DNA of 64,000 nt from Alitta virens. Its lineage: Eukaryota > Annelida > Polychaeta > Phyllodocida > Nereididae. Positions 1 through 10,419 of the stretch are shown here, one piece after another. The DNA lies in assembly GCA_932294295.1 (NCBI GenBank), contig OW028575.1:17860058-17924057 (forward strand). Reading direction: 5' to 3'. Numbering within the stretch: the stretch's first letter is position 1; the number at the start of each line of letters is the position of its first letter. A program made the translations under genes and the position numbers. The notes below the pieces were generated by a model. That model had not been told where the DNA came from, made no database searches, and saw only the letters and a program-made list of their open reading frames with translations.

Positions 1-852
1 ATTGCCCTGCAATTATTTTCTAAAGGATACTATCTAACACAAATAGATAATTTCTAGAAATTAAGGAGATTTCTACAATCCCTGTTGTCATGGTGATAGA
101 ATTAATTAGCCTATTTGTGGTTCTCTTTATTGCACATTAACACATAAGACCAACAAGAACACATGATTTGGTGAGTGGATACATTTGCCACATTTATTGA
201 TTGGCATAAAGGAATGTTACATGCTTGTGTTTGTGGACACCCTTAGTGGGGACACATTAATACAAGTAATGTTTGTGGATACCCTTAATGGGGACACATT
301 AAATAATAATTGGTAATACATATAGCAAGAGTAAACAAGGTTATATGTGACATTTTGAGAATTTTTAAGGAAGGAAAATTTGAATTTTAAGGGGACGGTG
401 GGAGGGAGTAAAAAGAAGCGAATGACCATGCAGTAGCATGGGGGAGATCCTTATATACCTCGGACAACTGGATTAGCCCAGCTGGCAGTCCCTGGTGGAG
501 GCTGCAAACGTAACATGACCCTGGTTGCCATCAAGGTATTGCCTGGAATGAATGTTGCCTTACCCAAGATGGTGTTAACCCCATTTACACATTAGTAAAC
601 ATCATTTATATGTACTGTTAACTATTTTGCATGAAAATGTGTATTGAATCATTGCTCAATGGTCTGTATAGTTTAAAGTTAATACCTGCAGCTATAACTT
701 TAAATATTAAGCACAGAATTAATAAGGACAGTACACATAGATATGTCTGCCTACAGTGACTCAATATCTTGTCAAAGCCATGATGTTATTTCAGTTATTC
801 ATGCATGATTATAATTAATCCTAGTACGGATGGCACCATAGTCTGCCTGATG
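1..852. other. Intergenic DNA, no gene seen
   Basis: AT-rich sequence without a convincing coding region. It holds a short two-unit tandem repeat at 229-312 and a somewhat more GC-rich patch around 420-580. In that patch a short open stretch ends in CATCAAGGTATTG, which could be a weak exon-donor boundary but has no supporting evidence. Confidence 0.5.
229..312. repeat. 42-bp tandem duplication
   Basis: Two adjacent imperfect copies, each beginning GTTTGTGGAYACCCTTARTG, start at 229 and 271, a period of 42 bp. The copies differ at a handful of positions, so the duplication is not recent. No function is suggested. Confidence 0.8.
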
Positions 853-3800
853 GTTGCCATGGTAACCATACAATGTTGTTGGAACAATAAGATGCCTGAA
901 TAATTGACTTTCTAAGGAGAAATGTTACAACAACTGAGTTCCGAGCCAAAGAAACTTTAAGTTTGCATGCCAAATGTATGATTCTTTAGACCAGGTAAAG
1001 TCAATCATCAATACCAATTAAGAACTGACATTCTTAATATAAGCATATTCACAACAATGACAGCTAGAAGTACACAAGAAATGATCTTGTGAAGAAATTA
1101 CCAGGGCAACAAAAAGGTCCAATCGTTAACTAGAGACTTTTAACCTAGACGCATGCATTGTGGTGCCATTTTAAATTATGGGAGGTTGCTTTCTCAAATG
1201 TCAACCGCCTATATAGGCCTAATTATGAAAAGTGTCATGCAAGCCAACATATATTACCTTATATTGGATATGAGATAATATGTGAAATATGGGATAAGAC
1301 AATTGTCTAATTGCATAATTTATGTTACTTTTATTGAGAATGAAAAAAAAATTTGGAATATTTTTGCAACCTTAATTTTTGGAAATGAATTTGCTATCAG
1401 CATTTGAAAGCTTGACTAAATATCCTGATCGAGCTGAAAGGAATCCTAGATTTTTTAAAGTGGTTGCTAAGTAACTAAGCTGTTGAAAAATTACCATGGC
1501 AACCAAGATGACCATTTGTTCATCTATTCTGTCGTCAGATTTATTTTTCTGTCGTCAGATTTATTTTTAGGAATGATCGCCCAAATCAGAAAGTACCATA
1601 ATTGTGACAATGTTGGTGTGTTAAGAAAATCTGTTTTCATGACCTCGTATAGCAGCATTGGCTTGTCAAGTTAATTTTCATAACATTGATCGAAATGATA
1701 TTTAGCAGAAACAAGGCTCCTTATAGAATATATTTGTGTTTTTCCTGAATGGAGCAAGAACAATTTGATAGCACTTCATGGCTTCACTTAAAATCCTAGC
1801 AGGCTGGTGCATGCAATTGATAGATTTTAAGTTTGGTTACTAAGTAAAAGAGCTTTAGTGGAAATTACCATGGCAACCAAGGGGTTATTTTAGCCATACA
1901 TAAATATTGCGCTATCTTTCTTATTAATACAAAATGCGCAAGAAACGTCAGCTAAAATAAAAAAAAACTTTCAATTAAAATAGGTAATATGAGTCATGCA
2001 TCACTTGTATCTGATATTTACGATCAAAATCATCTAAGATATGCCCTTATATGGCAAATACTACCTTAATTTGCATAACTATGCATTTATTTTTTTATTA
2101 AGGATGCAAATTTAATTTTATTGGGCGTTATTGCAGCCTATGTTTATTAGATTTAAGTATAAAAGCATATGAAGGCTCAACTTAAAAAATCCTACAATAA
2201 ATCAGATAAAAAGGGTGTTACTAGCTGTTAGAAAAGTTACCATGGCAACCAAGGAGTTATATTATCCATACCTAAACTTCCTGTTGGTTGTTCTTTCTAT
2301 ATATACAAGAATGATTTGTGCAAATAAAAACAGTCCATAATTACAGATATATATTCTATAGCTTAATTAATGATTCCTTGGCCATATATCAATTTTGCTT
2401 CCAAACATGTAGATTCTCAGGGAGACATTGCAATCATGTTCTATGCCACTAGTTGTAATTTCCAAAAATATGCTGCCATGGCAACTGTACATCTCTATTT
2501 TCTTGGGACATGTGCAATGTCATGGGATACATTGCAAAAAAAATGGTTTCAACCCTTTGTTTGGAAATGAGACCAGTATGTCCATAGCTAATGATGGCAG
2601 GGCAATTGCATTAACATGGCATGGGCTTAATAAGAAGCACCAGGGCACTTATTTCCATGGCATCCAGTTAAGATCGCCATTTCAAATCACCACATGTGTA
2701 CTTCAAGATTTACAGTCGTTTTCTGTATGTGAAAATCAATTTTTTCCCGCAAAGATTGTGGAGTACATTGATATTACCTTTTCACAAACACAGGTAACAA
2801 AAAAAAGGCCAATTAATTCTGTTTCCATGGCAATACATTGAAGCTGATCAACATAAGATGCAGAGATTTGAAAATATTGGCAAAAGTCATGTGTTACCTG
2901 TTACTGATAAAATTTGAACAATAACAATGTACACAAATTTATGTTACCATATCAACCTATTTATCACTTCATAAATTGGTGCAATTAAAATTGGTATTAT
3001 TTCTAATTTTATTCGACAGGAAACTAGCTCCACTTTCACCCTTAGCCTTTGCAGTATAATGAACTTTCCAAAGTCTATTTGCTACAATTTGGTAACTTCC
3101 AACATGTTGGTTACCACGGCAACAAAGGAAAACTGGGAAGTGAAAATTTTTGGCATATGAATGATTGTTTCATCCTGTAAAAACGTAAAGATGTGCACAT
3201 TATATTAATAAAATTATTAAAGAAATAGTTGTGTATTTGGTTTTATCTGCAAAAGCAGAATAGTTGCTATGGAAAAACAAATAGCAAAAACCTGACCCAC
3301 CTTTTTAACTCTACACCACCCGGATTTTGAAGGTTCCAGGTCTTGGTCTCTGGTTCCCTGAGTGAAGAAACACTCAGGTTGGGTCTGGCGAATTCTGTGA
3401 TCTCCTTATTTGAGATGGGAACGAGTCAGGGTACATGAGGTCTAAAAGGTGACCTGCAAGTTAACCAGCTAAAACCATATCCCCTTGTACTAACTTTGCT
3501 CTATTTTAGGGCTTTGTTAACAATAAAAACGATTACCATGGTAACCAAGTTAGTTTTTTTCTATGGTATAAGAAAAACGGGGTTTTCTTCTGTAATTTTG
3601 TGTTTTCTTATCACAATTAAAAAGTATCTGCCCCATTGATCATTTTGATACCAGGAAATAATTCCCAGTAAAATACCCAGAGTTTGCAAAAAATATGGTT
3701 ACCAGGGCAATGGTTTTAATGCCAAAATTGTCATTTTTATGGCTAAAGCTATCAAAGTGTTTTTTTATTTTCATGGCAACTTTTGGAAGGATACTCCATC

Positions 3801-4049
3801 ATCATAATAGTGATTTCCCCCTTGAAGTACTTGCCAATGAAAGACATGAAAATGTATTACAAGGAAATAAATCTATAACTGTTGCCTTGGCAGTGTTCTT
3901 GAACCTAATTTGTTTGCTGTAACTCTGGTGGTATTTTTGCAGAAAGAATATACAATGTATTACACATGTGTCAGATGGACATGTTTATGGTCTGACATTA
4001 TTTGAATTACATGGATAATCTAATTATTCATTTTTGTTGCCATAGAAAC
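853..4049. promoter_or_regulatory. Dense array of RFX-type X-box palindromes
   Basis: About 13 matches to GTTRCCATGGYAAC with no more than two to three mismatches lie at 853, 1097, 1490, 1864, 2236, 2472, 2821, 2943, 3110, 3532, 3698, 3881 and 4036. Weaker ones lie near 2651, 3263 and 3767. The copies at 853 (GTTGCCATGGTAAC) and 2236 (GTTACCATGGCAAC) are exact. This is the inverted-repeat site known for RFX winged-helix factors, which drive ciliary genes in animals. The rest of the window has only a few scattered matches (for example 34475, 47757 and 53229). The array ends about 450 bp before the start codon of the cysteine-rich gene at 4499, so it may be its promoter or first-intron enhancer. 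Part of the array comes from local tandem duplication, so a purely repeat-driven origin remains possible. Confidence 0.6.
1118..2260. repeat. Diverged ~372-bp tandem repeat carrying the X-box
   Basis: Three X-box copies sit at 1490, 1864 and 2236, spacings of 374 and 372 bp. Their surroundings are also alike. Each is preceded by an AATCCTA motif, then a GTTACTA- or GTTGCTAAG-like string, then a GTTGAAAA/TTAGAAAA stretch, and is followed by CCAAGG or CCAAGA. AT-rich blocks containing TTGCATAA recur at similar offsets. The units are heavily diverged while the palindrome is nearly unchanged. Confidence 0.6.
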
Positions 4050-4315
4050 CATTGTCTAGATTTCAAATTGATTTTGATCATTTGAGGGTTATAGTGACAT
4101 GGCAGGGCAGCAGAAGGCTCATTTTGGAGATTGACCCTTCACAGACATACAGCAGAAATGTCAACTTTCTGGAACTGAACAAAATATATTTGCATTTATT
4201 TTAAATTGTGTCTGTCTGAACAAGCATCAAATTTTAAAGTACCCGAGATGACTTCACTTGTTGAGAATCAATACTGATCAGGACATCGTTTTGGTTTCTC
4301 TCTATACTGTTGCAT

Positions 4316-4350
4316 AGACTGCCCTCCAAAAATTATGAAACAGTTTGAGC
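4316..4350 (+). mobile_element. Fragment of a short TIR element (CGCCCTC family)
   Basis: The string TGCCCTCCAAAAATTATGA followed by AACAGTTTGAGC matches the left half of the complete small element at 12505-12579. The right terminal repeat is absent here, so this is a truncated copy. Confidence 0.5.
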
Positions 4351-4468
4351 ATGCACATACATAATGGGCAAGTGGTCATATATTTTGAATTGTGGTGTAT
4401 ATTGTAAATGTTTGCACTAATCATATTTATTTATAAACTGAAAGATTTGTATGGTGTTTATTTTTCAG

Positions 4469-4498
4469 AAATCATCACACAACTATATACATCTAAGG
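4469..4498 (+). other. Probable 5' untranslated exon start with splice acceptor
   Basis: A pyrimidine-rich tract ending TTTATTTTTCAG occupies the bases up to 4468. It is followed by a short leader and the start codon at 4499. The pattern suggests the coding exon begins at 4469 and that at least one upstream non-coding exon exists, which I cannot place. An in-frame ATG at 4451 would then lie in the intron. Confidence 0.55.
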
Positions 4499-4966
4499 AT
4501 GGCCGATTGCGGTGACTGTGGTGGATGTGATTGTGGTGGATGTGACTGTGGTGGATGTGACTGTGGTGGATGTGACTGTGGTGGATGTGACTGTGGTGCT
4601 TGCGGTGGCTGCGAATGTGGTGATTGCGGTGGCTGTGAAAGTTGTAGTTACTGTGACAGTTGTGTCTGCGGCACTTGTAACTGTAATGGCTGTTGCGAGT
4701 GTGAAAATTGCGAAGCTTGCCTCCAAAGTGCCTGTTGCAATTGTTCCTGTTGTTCATGTTGGGACAGCCTCTGTGGATGGTGCGACGACAGTTCTTCCTC
4801 CTGTAATTACGGTTGTATTCTTTGTGATGATGCACCTCCGGTTGTAACAGCTGGACCAGCACCAGTTACAAACCAACCATTTAGTCTTGTCAATGTCCAG
4901 GGAATTTTTCAAGAGCCAATCGTACCTGCACCAATATTCAATGAAGACAAAACCTGGCCAGTATAG
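4499..4966 (+). CDS. Cysteine-rich DCGGC-repeat protein
   Basis: The protein has 155 residues and begins MADCGDCGGC. Residues 1-109 contain 39 cysteines. First come five DCGGC pentapeptides plus a DCGAC, encoded by near-identical 15-nt units. Less regular CxC, CC and CxxC clusters follow, mixed with Asp, Glu, Asn and Ser. Residues 110-155 have no cysteine and are rich in Pro and Val, ending NEDKTWPV. There is no signal peptide or membrane segment. I chose the ATG at 4499 because a splice acceptor lies just before it, and the in-frame ATG at 4451 precedes that acceptor. I do not recognise an orthologue. The composition resembles metal-binding or disulfide-linked structural proteins (metallothionein-like, keratin-associated, or sperm-tail Cys-Gly repeat proteins), but only by composition. 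The X-box cluster upstream hints at ciliated-cell or sperm expression; this is an inference. Confidence 0.8.
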   Translation: MADCGDCGGCDCGGCDCGGCDCGGCDCGGCDCGACGGCECGDCGGCESCSYCDSCVCGTCNCNGCCECENCEACLQSACCNCSCCSCWDSLCGWCDDSSSSCNYGCILCDDAPPVVTAGPAPVTNQPFSLVNVQGIFQEPIVPAPIFNEDKTWPV

Positions 4967-5162
4967 CTGTCCAAGAATACTCTAGGTTAACAAACGAAAA
5001 AATATCAACTCTATGTAATTACGATTTATTACTGAATTTTCATTTATGTTATATTTCATATGTAATCATCATGTGCAATTATTTCTACATTTAATGATGA
5101 TGGATTGCATTTACAAATATTACTCAGTTATCATTATCTTTTTTTGTAACTATACATATTTA

Positions 5163-5182
5163 ATTCAATTCAATTCAATTTG
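5163..5182. repeat. (TTCAA)n microsatellite
   Basis: Three to four units of TTCAA lie inside the presumed 3' untranslated region of the cysteine-rich gene. Confidence 0.8.
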
Positions 5183-5297
5183 TTGATTCATTCATTTGTT
5201 CATATCACAGATTTATAAACAAATCATGGCACTGTAAAAATAATTGCCTCGCATTTTCTCTTGTCTAAAGGCTATCTCTCATACTGACTAGATCTCT

Positions 5298-5303
5298 AAT
5301 AAA
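5298..5303 (+). terminator. Candidate polyadenylation signal of the cysteine-rich gene
   Basis: AATAAA lies 332 bases after the stop codon and is followed within about 30 bases by a GT- and T-rich stretch. No earlier AATAAA was seen in the 3' flank. Confidence 0.5.
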
Positions 5304-5387
5304 GCAACCTGTATGATGTCCTCTTTACGACTCTTGTCTAACTATAATAATATAACATTGTGTGATATATCGTTAGTTATTGTGACC

Positions 5388-6440
5388 TCATGGCATTCTC
5401 AAAATGCATGAAACCACACCATTTAAATTCTTGACAAAATATTTGTGAATTCTATGATGTATAACAGTATGCATAGGTACACTATCACATATGAAAGGCA
5501 ATATATTATTGTGGGTTCTATAAGGCAGCTTCCAAGTTCTACGTGTAGATTTACACCACATGATATTTACAGTCCTCATGTCAGCACTTCTAAAGTCACA
5601 AAAATATGATCCGTACAAAGAATAACAATACTTTTCAACAAGCTTCTGTTTAAAATAAGAGTTTACACATGAGAAGTCAGCCAGAGCTGAGTTAAATTTA
5701 CCAATGAAGTCTCTCGTAACATAGTCCACAAGAGGATCATTCCTATTACAGTTGATTTGATGTCCCAAGTAATTAATACTATCGACACAAGGCACAGCTT
5801 GTTGGAAAATCTAGGCTTTGATGACACATAAATGAGTTTTCTTTTGCTTCCATTAAACTTTATACTATACACTACTGCCAACTCCTCTTCTATCTCTACA
5901 TGCTTATGTTAAGCCTGGACAGTAGGAGCTAATAAAATCACATCATCAGCATAAGCAAAACAACCTGTACAGCAATCACCAACATGACAGCCAACCTTGG
6001 CTTTTTGCAGCCTCTCGCTAACTCCATCGGTATAACAACTGAACATGTCGGGGAAAGGACTTCGCCTTGCTAAACCCCATTGGTTACAGAAACGAAATCT
6101 GAGGATCTACCATTAAAGCTCACAAGAAGCTGCTTACGATTGACATACATACTATGCAGTATGACTGAATTGTGGTTGCAATAAAATATTAAACAATTTA
6201 GAGAATTCAGTTCTGTCAAAGGCCTTATTAGCCTACACACTGATAACATAGTATTCTTAAGTTTCATGGACAACTGCAGCTACAGTACCAGCAGACACCA
6301 CCTCTTTAAAATTGAATTGAAGGTCTGAGCTTTGCAAATACTGTCCCTCCTTGTACATAACTAAATCAATGATCTTACAAGTTACATTTTGTAGACATAT
6401 CCCTGTGAAATTGTCTCAATTACTAGTACACAACCGCTCC
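5388..6440 (-). pseudogene. Non-LTR retrotransposon reverse transcriptase fragment
   Basis: Read on the minus strand in several frames, this is the C-terminal half of a LINE ORF2. In order it shows a finger/palm remnant (DLQFNFKE near 6330), a region matching the stretch before motif B, NGV*QGEVLSP with a stop replacing the usual charged residue (near 6060), FAYADDVILL with the catalytic YADD (near 5930), FNGSKRKLIYVSS (near 5840), and YLGHQINCN plus the C-terminal 'connection' region (5790-5390). Frameshifts and stops make it inactive. The style is that of CR1/L2-like elements. No endonuclease domain remains. The C-terminal 135-residue stretch (5388-5795) is still open. Confidence 0.88.
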
Positions 6441-8350
6441 ATCCTGTACCATCCTAAGCTGTTAAGTCTATTGGGCCTGCTTATTAACCCCTAATGGTTG
6501 TACATGGTATTAGTCCTAATTAGTCCTAAAGATCTGCTCATTGGCACCATTATTACAATTCCTAAACATAACAGACTTCTGTTTTTTTAAGCTATAAATT
6601 ATTTTACAAGGTTCACCAATAATAACAGTAGGCCTAGGTTTCCTTCAATTCAATAGGCTACTAAGCTGTCCATGGCTGGGGTACATTTTTCCTTTGCCTG
6701 GAACTTAACATGGTAACACTCTACTTAAAGAAAAATCATCCTCCAATTTCAGTGTTACAACTGTAGCTGAGGCTACGTCACAAAAACTTCACAGTTCTAT
6801 TTCATGAAAAGCAACTGACGGAACTAAAATTCCAGTTTTGTGTGTTATCAAGCCTTTTTAGAGTCCCTTGGGATGCATTTTTGGGAATATTTTGCAAGTA
6901 TGATGACCTTAAATTAGTGCGGGCCAAATCACATACTTTGTCTGAACGGCAATTCCTAGGACTTCAGTGGTAACTTTGTTGTTGATCAACATTGACAGCA
7001 AGTGGCAGTTTTGAGATCTCCTGCACAACATTTTAAGGTATTGGTACTCTCAGAAATGTTCTGTATTTATAGAATAATGAAAGAAAAATCATTTGCATCC
7101 ATTTTTTCTAGTCTGAAGACTTCTGTATATTAATTTATGTAGAAAATGCCACACTAAAAGTCCTAAATTTGTCATTGTTTTGAACAAAACAAACTGATAG
7201 CAACAGCATTTCATTGGCCAGTTCAATTTTGGAGGTGTGTCCCTTAAATTACTCCTGATTGGTGGAAATCAATTTCATCCCTGTTTATTGGTTGCTAATT
7301 GGTCAGAAATGTAAAAAGCAGTATCGTCCCTGCAGTTCTTGTCTCTGATTAGCTGAATCTTGTATCATCCCTTGAACAGCCGTATTGTCCCTCCAAGCCG
7401 TATTGTCCCTCCAAGCCTAGAGGCAACACTAGAACGCATTTTATCTGCATAATCATATACAATGTATAATAGAAATAATGTATTGCTTTATTTGTTGTAA
7501 TTAATAATGTACAATCTGGGCAAGCAAAAAAAAAATCGTCTTGAGGCATTAATTTAATTTTTTAATACAGCAGATGGCGCACATATACAGAGACAGGATG
7601 GAGCGACCTCTGTTCTCTTCAGTACACAAAAACCAACATTTGATCATATAGCCTACACCAGTGGCTTGCTTAGAGAGTGGTTTTACAATATTCTAGTCAT
7701 TTCACAAGATTTATCATAAAATCAAGATGATAAATAAAACGGATGAATTTTAAAATACATGTTGATCTACGTCATTTGTACATAGGTATAGGTGCTCAAA
7801 AAATGTAAAAAACAAAATTCGTGGGTGTTACGTCATTTTCCCGCCTGACAGGTAGCTGGCACAGCGACACTTTGCCTCCGATGGCTCAGTAAAGTGTGGT
7901 TAGTCATATCATTTCTGCACTCAACTCACGCCGGCAAAACATATGAAAATTGAGGCGCTTCGTTCTGACCAACCATCCAGTAAATGTGATCCCTAAAGAA
8001 AAAAAATCTCAAAGAAAAGTTCCGTTAAACGAGAAACTAGACCCAAATTTAGGTGTTTTAAAGTTTCCGAAAATGTTTTGTCAAGTTTACAAGTTCTTCT
8101 ACTCACTGCGTTTGAATAAATGTAGAACATTCGTCTTGAATCCTTTTGCCATAATGCAATAGAATGTTAGCATGTTATTGCATAACCGATCCCTAGATTA
8201 GTTATTAAGTCTGCTATTTACACAGATGCAAGCCAATCTCCGAGACGTCATCAGATCAAATTTGACCACATATTGAGACCACGCCTCAGTTCCTAAGAAA
8301 ATTTGCCTTATCATGCTTATAGTGAGATCATGAATACTACCTATAAGTCG
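6441..8350. other. Intergenic DNA, no gene seen
   Basis: No supported gene. Contents include a two-unit 19-bp tandem repeat (7380-7417) and a CpG-containing, moderately GC-rich patch around 7800-7970. That patch could be a promoter, but no exon could be defended there. Confidence 0.45.
7380..7417. repeat. 19-bp tandem duplication
   Basis: CCGTATTGTCCCTCCAAGC is present twice in a row and a related TATCGTCCCTG lies just upstream. Confidence 0.8.
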
Positions 8351-8354
8351 AAAT

Positions 8355-8560
8355 GTCATTTCGTCAGTGGTGGGCCAACTTGACAGTGGGCTGACCTGAA
8401 ATTAGGCCAACTGTTGGCCAAGAAGACACTGAGTCGACAGTGAGTCAACAGTGGGCAACCATTTGGCCAACATTGGGACTACATTTGGCCTAGCTCGACT
8501 GGGTGCTCCTTCATATATACAGGGTAGTCCTCCCCAGATAGCTGACCCGATTTTTAATTC
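8355..8560. repeat. Dispersed GGCCAAC-type repeat
   Basis: Irregular copies of TTGGCCAAC, GTGGGC and CAGTGAGTC occur every 10-20 bases, ending at CCCAGATAGC. The same sequence type recurs at 26041-26120, 30830-31065, 31388-31525 and 60060-60110, often adjoining CCAGATGGCATGCC or CCAGATAAC. It behaves as a dispersed, internally repetitive element, not a local minisatellite. Confidence 0.6.
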
Positions 8561-8734
8561 TATCTGGTTCCAACATTGGTGCAACTATACTTAGTTATCA
8601 TGAAGTTCTGTGGGGTGTGATAAATAAAAATGTTAAAGTCGAAGTTCTGAACATTAGCTGCTATGAGCCGACTTCTCGCTGATATCTAATCCATCTAGTA
8701 TGTTATCTGAGTTTGGTATTCTGTACCACTTGTG

Positions 8735-8880
8735 CTTATCTTATCTTATCTTATCTTATCTTATCTTATCTTAACTTACCTTATCTCATCTTATCTTATC
8801 TTATCTTATCTTATCTTATCTTATCTTATCTTATCTTATCTTATCTTATCTTATCTTATCTTATCTTATCTTGTCTTATC
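8735..8880. repeat. (TTATC)n pentanucleotide array
   Basis: About 29 units of CTTAT/TTATC run with three or four single-base interruptions. The opposite strand reads GATAA repeatedly. The same unit in the other orientation occurs at 22710-22752 and at the 3' end of the LINE at 50905, so the array may have grown from a LINE tail. Confidence 0.95.
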
Positions 8881-9284
8881 TGATAAAATGGCAATTTAGG
8901 GACTGGGACAACTGACTTATTTGGCTTTCGATAGTTGCCAATCTACTTTTTCAGCAGCAGATGTCTCATATAAGCCTCTCTCTACATTGTTAGTACCTGT
9001 ATCAAAATAATCTTATTTTTTCTATTTTATACAATCTCACATTTTTCTTCATTTTCATGTTCTATTCTGTCATTGTTTCTCTGCAAAACGCAAATATTGT
9101 TATTTTTCCATCTTCCTCTCTTTCTAACACTCTTCTTTTCCACTCCTGTCACTCTCCAATTCAACAAAGAAGTCTGTAGTATAGTAGATTACGTAATGAT
9201 CCTTATCACCTTGCAGCGTTGAGCAAGCGCAGAACAAGAGCAATACCTTGCAGAACTCCTCAGCTGGCGTAACCTGGAATATAG

Positions 9285-9412
9285 ATGGCGCTCCCAGCTG
9301 CAGTGAAGGCCAGCATGGCCTGCCAAGGCTGCGGGCCCAGATGTAGCAAGGCTTTCTTTAAGATAACATCTATTGGACTTTACGCAGCGGTAGCTAGCAA
9401 GGACATTTTAAG
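9285..9412 (+). CDS. Candidate first coding exon of an unidentified gene
   Basis: An open frame from the ATG at 9285 (or the in-frame ATG at 9315, giving MACQGCGPRCSKAFFK) runs 42 codons plus two bases to AAG|GTAAGT, a consensus splice donor with GT at 9413-9414. Past the donor the frame stops at once. The segment 9190-9412 is distinctly richer in GC and CpG than its surroundings, as expected for a promoter-proximal exon. The peptide contains CxxC-like cysteines and a mildly hydrophobic stretch (ITSIGLYAAVA). I do not recognise the family. No downstream exon was found, so the rest of the gene could be far away. Confidence 0.4.
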
Positions 9413-9419
9413 GTAAGTT

Positions 9420-10108
9420 GCAATGTCGTTACAGTTGTTGAAATGTATTAGTAGTATGTTGATAAAACTGTAACATGGTAAAGTATTGACACTTGCAGAA
9501 ATTTACTCAAGTGCAAATTGGGATAGAAGTGATTTACCTTCAGATACAAACAGACATCATTTAAGTATCATATCAGCAGCTCTTTGTGACCATTATTTCA
9601 AGGCATCCCTCGTTGTAGTTTACAAGTTATACCAGAGGGTTATATATTTGCTAAAGCCAAAACATATTTCTATTTTAGATACTTCAGATGGGTTTAATAT
9701 ATATATATATTTAAACTAAATCAAGTTTTAAAACTTTTCATCACATAAAAAATATAAAGAACGTTAAATTGTAATGAATGGTGTTACACCTGAACCCAAA
9801 CTTGTGGGTACATTTCTTCTGCTGCTTCAGTTTATTGATTGACATAAATGAAATAATAATCAGTTTTGGCCAGATCATTTTGTAGGTTGGAAAGAAGTGA
9901 AACATCGTCAGTTTAGTGTATTGTTATGATACCAATCATCTTTTGCAGGAGTATCTGAAGATTTTTATCATTGCAAACATAATACTGTCGGACCCTAGAC
10001 AGCTTTAAATTACGCAGGCCGTAATCAGAGATAATTGATCATTAGGCTTTGCATTATATGATACGGATTACTAGGCCTATAATTGAAATATGAGGAAGGA
10101 TACTTTCT
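9420..10108. other. Intergenic or intronic DNA, no gene seen
   Basis: AT-rich sequence with a short AT dinucleotide run near 9700. If the exon at 9285-9412 is real, this is the start of its first intron. Confidence 0.45.
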
Positions 10109-10110
10109 TA

Positions 10111-10415
10111 CAGTTAGTTTCATTAAAAACGGCCTGTCAAGTTGAACCTAGACATAGCTCGACAACTTCTTTTATACAATGCTACCTGTCACTACTCAAA
10201 GACGAATCTAAAAGTACATGCAGCACCATTTGGTGAATCAGTATATTTATGATATATTAGATAAATTTCTTACATTTCCCAATGGTTTGAAGTTTTGAAT
10301 GGTGGTAGGTGTAGGCCGACTATAAGCTAGGACTAAAAGCTATGAGCAGAAGCAGCTGGCTTTAGCCAGATATGGCTACAGCCAAATGACGTAGATACAG
10401 TAAGTTTCATAAAGT
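10111..10415 (+). mobile_element. Tc1/mariner-type MITE, copy 1
   Basis: It begins TA|CAGTTAGTTTCATTAAAAA and shares its interior with the copies at 12843-13187 and 17055-17287. Shared landmarks include a CATCTAAAAGTACATG-like block, ATTAGATAAATTTCTTACAT, a GCCGACTATAAGC block and GCTGGCTTTAGCCAG. Its right end is disturbed: a second CAGTAAGTTTCAT lies there in direct orientation instead of the expected inverted end. Confidence 0.65.
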
Positions 10416-10419
10416 ATGG

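Noticed and set aside
2428..2841. 137-codon open frame on the plus strand
   Set aside because: It overlaps the X-box region, has no recognisable domain, and its text is interrupted by repeat-derived words.
4458..4862. Long antisense open frames over the cysteine-rich gene (two frames, and one further sense frame)
   Set aside because: They are shadows of the 15-nt repeat, which lacks stops in several frames. Composition (His/Ser or Val/Thr runs) is repeat-driven.
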